This document shows, piece after piece, positions 43,568 to 54,100 of a stretch of 64,000 nucleotides of DNA. The stretch lies in contig NZ_OY762267.1 of assembly GCF_963665245.1 (NCBI RefSeq), positions 1,736,001-1,800,000 of the forward strand. Direction: 5' to 3'. Positions within the stretch are counted from its first letter, which is position 1; the number at the start of each line of letters is the position of its first letter. The notes beneath the pieces are model-generated. The model searched no databases and was not told the DNA's origin. It saw only the letters and a program-made list of their open reading frames with translations. Origin of the DNA: an uncultured Paludibaculum sp. (GTDB lineage Bacteria; Acidobacteriota; Terriglobia; Bryobacterales; Bryobacteraceae). Both the position numbers and the translations under genes were made by a program.

Positions 43568-43656
43568 CAAAAGGACTTACAGGCAAGCACAAAAATGCCG
43601 CCACCGCCTCGCCCCGGGACACGGTCGCGACTTTCTTGCTGGGGTCGGCGCCCCAC

Positions 43657-45594
43657 TCAGCGGAGAACCGCCGGGCTGCCTGTATAGGCCAGCATCGGGC
43701 GCGGTTGCGGCTTGCCGTCCACCAGGATGTGCTTCACCTGGCTGTAGTAGAGCGTGTGGCACAGATCCAGCCGGATGCCAGGCCTGTGATAGCTGGTGAT
43801 ACGGTGACCGGCCGCTGTCTCATCACTCACCACACCGGCCAGCACCTTGGAACGGAACTTGTCGAAACTCGCGTCCTCGGCGGGGCTGCCCAATTCGGCC
43901 ACGAAGCCGTTGCAGGTCTCCAATAGCGCCTTTCGCGAAAAGCGGCGCGCAGATCCTTCGTAGTTGATGAACTGGATCGCGGTGAAGCCGTGGTCCTTCT
44001 CGATGCGCACTGCCTCCTTCCGGCCATGGTTGGTGAGGATCAGAGGGCGGAAAGCAGCATACAGGCAGTCATCCTCCACCCACACCATGCCGTCCTTCGC
44101 GTCGAACTCCACGCGCTTCAACTCACGATAGAACGCGGGCAGGACCACGGTGAGCCGCAGCGCCCGGTAGTCGTCCAGGAACTGTGCTTTAGCCTGATAC
44201 AACGCCAGGACGCAGCCGTCCTTCTGCACGGCGCGGACCCGCCCGGCATCCGCCAGGATGTCATGGCTTGGATGCGGCTCGGCCGAGCGGGGATCGGACC
44301 ACGGATAGCCGGGCCGATCGTCGTTGATGCAGTAGCGGCAGTAGATCGTGCCGGTATCCTTGATCGACTCCGGCCGGGGCGCCCGCTTGTAGTTCACGAA
44401 GAACGCATCCGTCTGATTCCCATCGTGCATCTGCACGGTGGCACTACCCACGGCGTAGTCCGGCGTCATGTAGGTAGTGGTGACGCATTCGCCGCCCTGG
44501 TACTCCATCACCTCCTGCGTGGGCACGAACTTGCCGGAGGCGTCGCGGTTCATCACCATGCCCACCGCCGTGCCATGCTCCGTCGTCCCGGTGACCCGGA
44601 ACGGGAACGGCTTCTGGAACGCCAACCGCTCACTCTCGAGGCTGGGATGATAGGTGCCGCTGGCGATCCACACGTTGGAGCACTGCATGAAGGGCACGTC
44701 ACCGTCGTGGTGGATCTCCTGATGCTCGATGGGCGGGAACAGGAAGCGCTTCGGGTTCAACCACAGCTTCTCGCCGAAGGCCTGGTAGAAGAGCATGTGG
44801 ATCTGGTGCAAGTGCCCCACGCTATCCACCGAGTAGGCGCGTGAGTGCGGTCCGGCCAGGATATTCGTGGGCGCATGGAAATGGGTCGCCACGTCCAGCC
44901 AGATCCGCTGCTCCAACTGGAGCGCCAGGCTCCGCGCCTCGGAACTGCGCGCGTATTCGGCGACATTCGAAATACAAAGCAGCGTCACCGGCGAGTAAGT
45001 GGAACTCGTATACTCCGACAGCAGCCCGCGCGACTCGAAGTATTCGAGCAGCGCCCGCATACTCGCAATACCGCGCTGCACGGCGGAATCGTCCTGGAAC
45101 ATCTCACCGCCCAGCACCGCGACAACCAGTTCCATGGCCGGAAAGTTGTCGTTGTAGCCCAGCCAGCGGATCGCGCCCTTCCGGGCGAAGGTTTCGCGCA
45201 CCAGCGACGAAAGCAACTCACGATTGGCCGTCGTCAGCTCTCCTTTGTCGGCGGCCAGAATCTGCACGGAAGCCGTGAACTCAAAATGGGAAAACGTCCA
45301 CTGGAACTCCTTGCGATTGCGCATCTCGAAGGTCCGGGTGATGATGGCATTCGCTTTCGCGCGTGTGGCCTCCGACTTCAGTAACGAAATCGCGTGCCAC
45401 AGCCGCTCGCGTCCGCCGGGAGGCGTCGACGCGGCGATCCACTGGCCGCTTTCGTCAAACTTCGGCCCGCAGTCGCGCTGGTGCAGTGCGTAGATCTCGG
45501 CGCGTCTCCGGCGCTGTCCGGCTTCATCCCAACCTGCAGCAAGCGCGGCCACCGGCGCGGCGGCCAGTCCGCCCAGGAATTGACGTCGTTCCAT
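43657..45594 (-). CDS. Tat-exported protein of unknown function (polysaccharide-related by context)
   Basis: The 645-residue protein has a Tat-like leader (MERRQFLGGLAAAPVAALAA). A helix-rich first half (about 30-330, WTFSHFEFTASVQILAADKG, MELVVAVLGGEMFQDDSAVQ, SVGHLHQIHMLFYQAFGEKL) resembles alpha/alpha-toroid polysaccharide lyases. A beta-rich second half follows (QEVMEYQGGECVTTTYMTPD, YGSVQMHDGNQ-like segments). No catalytic set is certain. It is seven bases downstream of the SGNH hydrolase gene and belongs to a minus-strand series that includes a lyase-like protein and a TonB-dependent receptor. Confidence 0.8.
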   Translation of the reverse strand: MERRQFLGGLAAAPVAALAAGWDEAGQRRRRAEIYALHQRDCGPKFDESGQWIAASTPPGGRERLWHAISLLKSEATRAKANAIITRTFEMRNRKEFQWTFSHFEFTASVQILAADKGELTTANRELLSSLVRETFARKGAIRWLGYNDNFPAMELVVAVLGGEMFQDDSAVQRGIASMRALLEYFESRGLLSEYTSSTYSPVTLLCISNVAEYARSSEARSLALQLEQRIWLDVATHFHAPTNILAGPHSRAYSVDSVGHLHQIHMLFYQAFGEKLWLNPKRFLFPPIEHQEIHHDGDVPFMQCSNVWIASGTYHPSLESERLAFQKPFPFRVTGTTEHGTAVGMVMNRDASGKFVPTQEVMEYQGGECVTTTYMTPDYAVGSATVQMHDGNQTDAFFVNYKRAPRPESIKDTGTIYCRYCINDDRPGYPWSDPRSAEPHPSHDILADAGRVRAVQKDGCVLALYQAKAQFLDDYRALRLTVVLPAFYRELKRVEFDAKDGMVWVEDDCLYAAFRPLILTNHGRKEAVRIEKDHGFTAIQFINYEGSARRFSRKALLETCNGFVAELGSPAEDASFDKFRSKVLAGVVSDETAAGHRITSYHRPGIRLDLCHTLYYSQVKHILVDGKPQPRPMLAYTGSPAVLR

Positions 45595-45600
45595 AGCTCC

Positions 45601-47061
45601 TCACTTCATCGGCGGATGGTAGATCTGAATCGCCTCGATCGGCACAATCCCGTCGCCATTGGGGATCACCTCCAACAGGTGCGGACCATTGGTGAGCCCC
45701 TGCGCCACGGTCTCGACATACACCTTCGCGGGATCAGTCGTCTCTGGAGCCCGATACTCATCCACATGCAACGGCTTCACACTCCACTTCACCTCGTAGC
45801 CCACCGGAGGCGGTGTGGTCTGCTTGAAGATCTTCATGATGTCCGCCAGCATCCAGTCGCGCGGCTCAATCACCACGCGGCCCGACTTGGAGACGAATGG
45901 CTCCCATGAGTTCCCCGCCCCGTCGAGCCCGGTCTTCGAACCCGTCACCTGGAAACGGAGGCGCGAGGCAGTCGCATCGATCTCAGTGATGCGAAGCGTC
46001 CAGTCTTCCACCAACGGCATGCTGCGGTAGGTCACGCGCCGTATGCACGGGAACCACGTCTGCGGCCCCCGGCTGGGCAGGGTGACGGCATAGGTCCGCA
46101 TGTCCTGCGAAGGTGGCTTCCCATCGATGAGGATCTTCGCCGAACCGCGCGCCGGACCGTCTTTCGTGTATGCAGCCACAATATCCACGCGGTTCCCTTC
46201 AAACCTCAGTCGCAGCGGACTGGCGGGCGATCGGCCGACAGCGCCGAACCGGTCCAGATCCCACGGCGCGCCGCCGAACGTGATCTCGTCCGATGCCTCT
46301 TCCAATGGCCGCTTGGCTTCGTACGTTCGCACCATCTCGATACCCGAGCCCGCCGGCAGCAGCGGGTTGTACCGCAGGTGCCGCCCAATGTACGTGGTGA
46401 GCAGCGCCAGTCCTTCCTGGTTGGGGTGCACGTTGTCGCGCAGCAGCCGCGCGGGATCCAGGCTGTTCTTTTCCAGGTACGCCGGCCACTCGTTCGAGAT
46501 CTCCACGAGTTCGAAGTTGTACTTCTCGGAAAGCGCGCGGAACACCTTTGGCGCGAACTCGAGATCCGCCTTCCGGTCCCGCGTCTGATGGTGGTTGAAC
46601 AAGACGACATCGGCCGTGGTGCAGCGCCGGACATTGGACAGCAGTCGCTCCAGGTCTCCCGTCTTCTCACCGCCGTAAACATGAAAGATCAGAAGATCCG
46701 GATAGAACGGGTAGAGGTCGTGCCAGGCCGTGCGCACCAGCCGGTCCGCGTTGAAGCCGCCGATGGACCGGTTCTCCAGTTGCAGGTCCGCATAGGGGAA
46801 GCGGTCGCGCAGGAACTTCTCAATCATCCCGGTCAGCACTGTGCTGCCGGTGATAGATTGACCATAAATCAACACCCGCACCGGCCAGCGGCGCTCCTTC
46901 GAACTGGTAGCCAGCAGCGTCATCGAGCGCTGGATCCGGCCTCCATAGAAAGCCTGTTGCGGCTCGTCGGCCGGCGGAGGCAACGGCGGCGCGGGCTCCT
47001 GGCCCCGGCAGACGCCGGCCATCATCAATGCGGTGGTGAAACATATCTTTGGCAGCTTCAT
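45601..47061 (-). CDS. exported SGNH/GDSL-type hydrolase
   Basis: The 486-residue protein has a signal peptide (MKLPKICFTTALMMAGVCRG). The SGNH domain covers about 60-240: VRVLIYGQSITGS carries the nucleophile Ser with GQS in place of GDS, and LLRDNVHPNQEGLALL carries the Asp and His. The C-terminal half is beta-rich (VDIVAAYTKDGPARGSAKIL) like carbohydrate-binding or accessory domains. It likely removes acyl groups from a polysaccharide. ATG 47061 is chosen, with GAGAGAAC upstream. It lies between two exported carbohydrate-related genes on the same strand. Confidence 0.87.
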   Translation of the reverse strand: MKLPKICFTTALMMAGVCRGQEPAPPLPPPADEPQQAFYGGRIQRSMTLLATSSKERRWPVRVLIYGQSITGSTVLTGMIEKFLRDRFPYADLQLENRSIGGFNADRLVRTAWHDLYPFYPDLLIFHVYGGEKTGDLERLLSNVRRCTTADVVLFNHHQTRDRKADLEFAPKVFRALSEKYNFELVEISNEWPAYLEKNSLDPARLLRDNVHPNQEGLALLTTYIGRHLRYNPLLPAGSGIEMVRTYEAKRPLEEASDEITFGGAPWDLDRFGAVGRSPASPLRLRFEGNRVDIVAAYTKDGPARGSAKILIDGKPPSQDMRTYAVTLPSRGPQTWFPCIRRVTYRSMPLVEDWTLRITEIDATASRLRFQVTGSKTGLDGAGNSWEPFVSKSGRVVIEPRDWMLADIMKIFKQTTPPPVGYEVKWSVKPLHVDEYRAPETTDPAKVYVETVAQGLTNGPHLLEVIPNGDGIVPIEAIQIYHPPMK

Positions 47062-47088
47062 CGCGTTCTCTCTCATACCTAGGCTGAA

Positions 47089-50000
47089 TCACTTGGGCTC
47101 AGCCGCAGGGTAATACAGCTCGACGGTCGAAGCCGGGAACTCAGCCGCTCGCCTTCGGAACGGCTCACCGGGCCGCGGATCCCAGTTGCGCCAGCTCGCC
47201 GGATCGGTATCGGCGCCGCCCGCGCGAGGCCCCTCGCCCAAGCCGTCCACGGCCGACACGGCATACTCATAGATCTGACCGGCGGAGGCGTTGCGGTCCG
47301 CAAAACGGCGGGCGGCACCCGCATAGACTCGCTGAAATTCTCCGCCCCGGGCGCGGCGATACAGCCGATACTCCGTGACACCCAGCACCTCGCCCCACTG
47401 CACGGTCACCGCCCCCGAAGTCCCGCGCACCTTCAAACCATCCGGAGGCAGCGGCGCTTTGCCGGTGACGTAGACCGGATACTCCGGCCCGGGTTCACTC
47501 TGCTTCTGCGCATTGAACGCGATGGCCCGCACATGCACCTTCGCTCCGTTGCTCAGCCCCGTCAGTGTAGTGCCCTGCACGGCGGTCCAGGTGGCTCCGT
47601 TGTCCCTGCTCATCTCGAGGCGATACCCGGTAGCACCGGCCACTGACTTCGCGAAGACGCGGGCCCCGCCCGGCACGGACTCCGTGCGTTGAATCCTGGG
47701 CGCCAGCGGCACCGGCAACCCGTCCGTCCATTGCCAGGAATACTCGCCGGCCGGCAGCAGTACCAACCCATTGTTCACAGGCACCGCCGCGCCATCCACA
47801 TAGAATGTGCCGCGCCCACCGCTCACCGCCAGACGCGCTTCCACTGGCGCGAGATACTTGCCCCGCACATCGCCGGAGTCGCGGAACCGCGCGCTGATGC
47901 CCAGATCCCTGGTCTCTGTTCTCAACACCAAGCCCTGCGTGCCGATGCGGGAGCCACTCATCAGCGCCATCTCATGCGTCCCATCGGCCAGATGCCGTAC
48001 GACACCGGCCGTGCCGTCGAACACACTCCCGTCTCCTTCGAAGTGGATCCCCTCCGGATCTCGGAACACGTCATCAATGGATCGCGCGGACCGCACACGG
48101 CACCCATAGGGCCGTGCCTCAACGGTGAGGTCCCGATGTTGGCTCACCACGGCCATCGAGTCGCCGATGCCATCCAGCCAGAAGCCCTTGGAAACCCGCG
48201 TCTCCAAGGTGGTGCGCTCCGAGTCCCGCCCACCTCCGCGAACGAACTCCACAAACGGCAGCTCGTCGTGCTTTCCGGTGAACCACGAGAACCGGTGCCG
48301 GATGGCCTGGTTGTAAACATCGTCATAGGTGACGAAATAATCGCTGCCCACCAGCAGCAGGCTGCGGCTGACATACTCGGGTGTAGCGTAGGAGCCGGCG
48401 CCGGTGCGCGGCAGCAGTTCCGCATACTGAGCCACACCGAAATCATAGAGTGGTCGCGCGAGTACGTTGCGCCCGATCGAGTGATAGCTCCCATCCTTCC
48501 ACACGCCGAAGTTCGTGCCGAAATCCGTATCCTGCGCGTTCCGGTCGCCCACGTCTTCCTTACCGTTGTGGCTGTAAGCCTTCCCGCCGGCGTAGAAGTA
48601 GATGCCGCCGTTCCCGCCTTCGGCCGCCACGCCCCAGCGGTAGTTCGGGCCATCATCGATCTGCTGCAGGTGGATCGATAGTTCCTGCGGCGTGTCCACC
48701 GCGGCCCGCAGAACAAGGCCGTAGCCGGTGTACTTCTCCGAATGCAGGTGTGGATTGGTCCCCCGATTGTCTGGACCGGGGTAGAGCCCGGCCCACGGTT
48801 CCTTGTACTCGCGCGGCAGCTCCGAATCATCGTCTGTAGGCCGCGAGGCCCACATCAGCGACTCGCTAATCAGCGGATCAAACCGCTGCAGCAGCGTACC
48901 CAGATGCCACATGGCCCGTGGAGGCATGCGCCTCTCGGCGTGCGCGCCTTGCGGTGGATAGATCCGGCGCGGACCCTCTTCCCGCCTCACCATACCCGCC
49001 ATATGGTGCGACCACGGTTTCACATTGAGCATCTCCGGATCCTCGCCTTCAAACGGCGCGGTGAGAGCGCCCACCAGCCAGCGGCCCAGTTGCGACGTCT
49101 CCGCCAGTGCAAACCGGTTCTTCCCGTCGAACTCGTGCAACGCGTAGTTAGCGCGGATCGCCGGCCGCACGAAGCCCCACACATACGTGCCGATGTTCTC
49201 CGTCCAGCGGCCGCCCAGCGCGTTCCACTGCGGAACGTCCGGCCGCGTGTGGTAGCGCGAGTTCAATTCCAGGTACTTCTCAAATTCGTCGGCCCACACG
49301 TGCGCCATGGGATGTTCCGGAAAGAGGAACGACATCGCCGCCGGAACGCTCTTCACATCGGAAAGGAAGTTTGGATGCCCGCTCAACATCGGTCGCATGG
49401 GCATGTAATCTTCGCCGGCGTGCGTGTAGGCCATCAGCAGGAACGCAGCCGTCAGGCGCCGCCGCGCCTGCGGCGTAAACTCGTTCCAGTGGCGGTGGAA
49501 TGGCGGCACCCAGGAGTGCTCAATCTGGCGGCTGGGCACGGGTCCGAAGCCGCTGTTCTCCCTCGTCCCACCGGAGGGCAGCTCCACAATGAGATTCGAT
49601 TGCAGGACACGGCGTTCCAGGTCGCTGACCTTGGCCTCGTCGGTTCCACCCAGCACAGTGGACGGCCGCCGCGCGCTGTCGGGATACTCCAACACCCAGT
49701 CCTTGTACTCGTTCAGATCCAGGACGCCGTGCCGATTCTGCAGATAACCGGCATAGGATGTGGGCGACAGCTCGGCGCGGTACACCACACCGCCTTTGTC
49801 CGTCATGCCCGCGCGCATCCGTTCGCGCTCCGCCATCGCCTCCTTGTCCTTCTGGTGGTCGTAGGCCGCGATGCACGTCGACCGGCCGCCGTCGGCTAAC
49901 GGCCAGCGCCACGAGAGCTGTCTGTTGTTGTAGAAATAGCGGACCTGCAGCTTGGTCGACGACGACCAGATGGAGTACTCGCCGTCGCGCCACTCGCCCA

Positions 50001-51018
50001 CTTTGTCGATGAAGACGCCCACCGCATCGTTCGTCTTCTCGTTCCAGAACGCGGCGTAAGTCCCGACGATGAAGGCCGGCCAGGGCTGATAAATGCCCAG
50101 CCGGAACGGCAGTTCGCCGCTCGGGCTGTTCCCCGGCAGCACACCGATGTGCGTGTTCAACTGGGCGAAGTCCATTCGCTCCCAGGGATAGGCTTCGTAG
50201 CCTTGCCCCGCCACCAGCTTGCTGCCGGGAATGTAGGGATGATTCGGCGCCTGGCGGTGCGTCGGCGACAGCCCGGTCCACGCCATTTCAAGGTACGCTC
50301 CGGCTGACGCGTCCACACCCTGCACGGACTCGCGAAACTCGAAATAGTCGCAGCCGGCCAGCAGGCGCAGAGTCGCGGTATAGCTACCCTTTGGCGAGAG
50401 TCGGTAGGCGACACGATAAGTCGCAAACAAGGGTCCGCTCTCCAAGCGTTCCGTCGTGATCTCCTCCACGCGATAGCCCGGCGCCACGATCCGCGAACGC
50501 CCCATCCAGGCGCCGCCCCGCGATACCTGCATCACCGGTCCGGGCGCCTCGCCCGTCGGCCGCAGGGAAGCTGGAATGCGAACCTTCATCGCACCGGTGT
50601 CCAGCACCAGCGCCTGCCCTTCCCGAGTCTCGGTGACACCCGCCGGAAGTTCCCGGGCCGGGCCGCGTTTCAACAGAAAAACCTTCGTCTCCCCGGAGCC
50701 CAGGCTGGAAAACCAACTCACCGTCGCGCTGCGCATCCGCCCGTTCTCCATCCGGGGACCGGAGATCTGGTATGGCAGCGCTGCGCCGGTTCCGTCGGTG
50801 ATCACCAGCCGTTCTCCGGCCGCCAGGCCGCCTTCGAACTCGAGCGGATAGCTCAGCAGCGTGCGCGGCCACGAGTAAAACGGGTGATCCAACGCTTCTT
50901 TCAACACCACCTTTAACTCACCGGTGGCGGGCACCACGCGGGGAGCCGCGGCAACCGTGACAGCTGCCATCCATAGGGCTACGGTCACGCTGAGGGAACA
51001 AGAGGAAATTCTACGCAT
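47089..51018 (-). CDS. very large secreted lyase-like protein with C-terminal fibronectin III domains
   Basis: The 1309-residue protein has a signal peptide (SLSVTVALWMAAVTVAAA) and an N-terminal beta-rich region (HPFYSWPRTLLSYPLEFEGG) resembling the RIFT-barrel domains of PcRGLX/YetA-like rhamnogalacturonan lyases. A helical middle follows (about 470-700, NEFTPQARRRLTAAFLLMAY), then a beta-sandwich (about 760-1050). The last part has fibronectin III modules (PPDGLKVRGTSGAVTVQWGE, YEYAVSAVDGLGEGP). A uronic-acid or galacturonan-type polysaccharide is the likely substrate by resemblance; catalysis is unproven. It precedes the SGNH gene on the minus strand. Confidence 0.82.
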   Translation of the reverse strand: MRRISSCSLSVTVALWMAAVTVAAAPRVVPATGELKVVLKEALDHPFYSWPRTLLSYPLEFEGGLAAGERLVITDGTGAALPYQISGPRMENGRMRSATVSWFSSLGSGETKVFLLKRGPARELPAGVTETREGQALVLDTGAMKVRIPASLRPTGEAPGPVMQVSRGGAWMGRSRIVAPGYRVEEITTERLESGPLFATYRVAYRLSPKGSYTATLRLLAGCDYFEFRESVQGVDASAGAYLEMAWTGLSPTHRQAPNHPYIPGSKLVAGQGYEAYPWERMDFAQLNTHIGVLPGNSPSGELPFRLGIYQPWPAFIVGTYAAFWNEKTNDAVGVFIDKVGEWRDGEYSIWSSSTKLQVRYFYNNRQLSWRWPLADGGRSTCIAAYDHQKDKEAMAERERMRAGMTDKGGVVYRAELSPTSYAGYLQNRHGVLDLNEYKDWVLEYPDSARRPSTVLGGTDEAKVSDLERRVLQSNLIVELPSGGTRENSGFGPVPSRQIEHSWVPPFHRHWNEFTPQARRRLTAAFLLMAYTHAGEDYMPMRPMLSGHPNFLSDVKSVPAAMSFLFPEHPMAHVWADEFEKYLELNSRYHTRPDVPQWNALGGRWTENIGTYVWGFVRPAIRANYALHEFDGKNRFALAETSQLGRWLVGALTAPFEGEDPEMLNVKPWSHHMAGMVRREEGPRRIYPPQGAHAERRMPPRAMWHLGTLLQRFDPLISESLMWASRPTDDDSELPREYKEPWAGLYPGPDNRGTNPHLHSEKYTGYGLVLRAAVDTPQELSIHLQQIDDGPNYRWGVAAEGGNGGIYFYAGGKAYSHNGKEDVGDRNAQDTDFGTNFGVWKDGSYHSIGRNVLARPLYDFGVAQYAELLPRTGAGSYATPEYVSRSLLLVGSDYFVTYDDVYNQAIRHRFSWFTGKHDELPFVEFVRGGGRDSERTTLETRVSKGFWLDGIGDSMAVVSQHRDLTVEARPYGCRVRSARSIDDVFRDPEGIHFEGDGSVFDGTAGVVRHLADGTHEMALMSGSRIGTQGLVLRTETRDLGISARFRDSGDVRGKYLAPVEARLAVSGGRGTFYVDGAAVPVNNGLVLLPAGEYSWQWTDGLPVPLAPRIQRTESVPGGARVFAKSVAGATGYRLEMSRDNGATWTAVQGTTLTGLSNGAKVHVRAIAFNAQKQSEPGPEYPVYVTGKAPLPPDGLKVRGTSGAVTVQWGEVLGVTEYRLYRRARGGEFQRVYAGAARRFADRNASAGQIYEYAVSAVDGLGEGPRAGGADTDPASWRNWDPRPGEPFRRRAAEFPASTVELYYPAAEPK

Positions 51019-51114
51019 GAGGTTGATCTGAGGAGAGACTCGTCCAGCTTCCGCCGGACCGGCAGGGAGCACCGGCCCGGCGGATTCATCTACTGACTGT
51101 ATACCCGGCCCAAC

Positions 51115-54100
51115 CTAGAACCGGAACATGATGTTGGTGCGTATGGTGCGATTGCCCAGAATTCCGTTCTGCCCAATCTTCCCGAAGGTCGAGTTGATGG
51201 AGAACGGAGTCGCCGGCGTGCTGCGGTTGTAGCTGCCGGTGACGAACTGTCGCCCATAGTTCGGGTTGAACGCGAACACCGGGTGGTTCAGGGCCCCCAT
51301 GAAATCCCCGCGCAGTTCGATCTCGAACCGTTCGCGGATCTTCACAGTCTTGAACATCGCCGCGTCGAACTGGTTCATCCACGGACTGCGGATCCAGGGC
51401 AGCACGCGCCCCGCATTCCCCAGTTGCGGGTTATCCAGCGAACCAGGCACACCGAAGCAGGCGGGATTCACATACTCGCCGTTGATGGGGTCCTTCCGCC
51501 AATCCGGATTGATCAGATTGGAGCAAGGCATCACCTGCGGCCGCAGCGACACGGCCCCACCGTCGATGGCGTCGCCGCCGCCGGTGGACATGTAGTAGCC
51601 CGTACCGCCCAGCGTCACGCGGAAGGGCTGGCCGGCCTGGCTGGAGAACATCCCCGATGTCCGCCAATCCGCCAGAATGCCCTTCAGCACGGGGTTGCGC
51701 GGATTGTAGAACTTGCCGGCGCCGGCGCCAACGGGCAGCTCATACGTGTAGCCCACAACAATGCGCTGTGGGATGTCGTTGATGGAGATGGCCTTCTCCG
51801 GACGCAGGTCGGAGTAGTCCTGGGCCGGCGCACCGCCCCACCAGGTGGAGCTCACCGCCGCGCTGGTCGCGTTGTCGATCGACTTGGCCACCGTGTAGGA
51901 GGCCAGGAACGTCAACCCCTTGCCGAACCGCTGCCGGATCGCCGCATACCACGCATGGTACATGGAGAATCCGCTGCGGTCGAAGTACTGCGGGATGCCC
52001 TGGTTGTAGAACTGTTGGAAGGGCCGCAGCGTGCCGAACGTGCTGGTGGTGAGCACACGCCCGGAAGAGTCCGTGATGCCCAACGGGTTGTTCACCGTCT
52101 GGTTGAGGTTGGCGTGCTGCTGGATGTAGGGCAGCACCGTGTCGCGCGATGGGGCATTGATATTGTGCGAGGGCAGGAACAGGTGCAGTCCGCGCGTGCC
52201 GTTGTAACCAGTCTCCAGGACGGCGTTGCGGGCGATCTCATACTGCATGCTGAACGACCACTGCTGCGTGTACGGCACCGCGCTGCTCTGATCCACATTT
52301 AACAGGCTGATGCTGGAACCGGCAAATACCGGGTCGCGGGTCAGCACGGCCGACGCGGGAATCGCGCCGATGGGATTCGTGATCAGGTTCACCAGACCCG
52401 GATTTGTACCGCCGTTGGTGCCACCGATCGTGGAATTGGTGGCGCCCAGTTCAGGCAGCACAGAGGCTGTGGGAATACCCAGGTTGGTGAGCGGCGCATG
52501 CAACAGCGCGTAGGACGCGCGGACGCTGAACCGGGAGAAGGGATTCCATGCCAGCCCCACGCGCGGCTCAAAGCCGGCGTAGTTGGTGGGCCAGAGCGTG
52601 CGGCCCAGGCCGTTGGTGCCGGACCACGCAAACCCGCCCGTCACCGGGATGCCGTTCACCTGGCCGGCGAGCCCGGGCAGGAACGAACCCTGGCGGTCGT
52701 ACTTCTCTGACCTCGGTGTCTCCACCTGGTAGCGCAGGCCGAGGTTCAACGTCAGCCGTGGCGTAACCTTGAAATCGTCCTGGAAATAGCCGGCGTAGTA
52801 GCGCCAACGGTAATAGTAGGGAATGCGGACCGTCTTCACCTGGAAGCCTGTGACGTTGCCCAGAATCAGCGTGGCGATGCCCTCACCCGTGGCGACACCG
52901 TTGCCCGTGTTGCTGGCATCGAAGTTCACCTGACCGCCGTACAGATTTGCTTCCGGATACTTGTTCTGCTGGAACGACCGGATGTCCACGCCAAACCGCA
53001 GCGAATGGCGGCCTCGCAGCATGGAGAAGTCCTCGCCAAATCCGTAGTTGGCGTCCACGCTGCGGCCGTCCGAGGTCCCAACGCCAACATCCGAGATCCC
53101 GAAGTTGAACCGGGGAATGCCGACTCCCGCGGTCGAGGCGGGCAAACCGTAGTCCGGCGCCCAGTCCTTCGAGATCCCCGACGGCGCCGGGCCGCGGTAC
53201 AGGTTCATCCGGCTGTAGGTGAGGCGTGTTTCGCTCACGAGATTCGAGCCGAAGAGGTGCGTCTCGCTCACCGCCACATTCCGCGACACGATGTTGTCCT
53301 GCGGAATGCCGTTGTACGGTGAATCCGGACCCCAGTAGTTGAACCGGATGCCCTGGTTCGGTGAGTAGGAGTACCGCACGCTCAACCGGTCGTTGGCGCT
53401 CAACTGATGGTCGAACTTCATGTTGTAGCGGTCGTCGATGTTCTTCACACCGCGCGCGCTGTAGGCGTTCTGGCCGCTGACGTTATACAGCCCGTCCGGC
53501 CGCAGAAACATGGTGTAAGCGCCCGGATTGTCTGGCGTGGGGAAGGCCGATAGCAGCTTCTTCGCCACCGGATTCTTGGCCAGCTGAGCCGCCAGATTGT
53601 TGCTGGGGATCCGCACATACTCGGCGCTGGTGGTGTAGGGATCCCCAATGGGGAACCCGTCTGTATTCACCGGACTCTGGTAGTACAGATTATTGATGGT
53701 GCCCTTGGCCTTGGCCGCATCCATACCCTGCGTCCTGACCAGGTTCTGGTCCAGCAGGTTCCAGGAGTAGCGGAAATCGCCCTGCAGTTCGTAGGGGCTC
53801 GGCAGGCGATAGAGACTCCAGGCCAGGTCGCTCTGGCGCGCCGGCTCATAGTTGAACAGGAAGAATGTTTTGTCCCGGCCGTTGTAGATCTTCGGCAGGA
53901 TCACCGGACCGCTGATGACTCCATTGAAGAAGTTCTGGTGCTTCATGCCGCGCTGCGGCGAAGCAAACTGCCGGGCATTGAAGAACGGATCGTTGTGGCC
54001 CCAACCCGCGTTGCCGTGCAGCTCATTCGATCCTGACCGTGTCGTCTGGTTGATGACGCCGCCGCCGGTACGCCCGTACTGCGCCGGTACGCCGTTACTC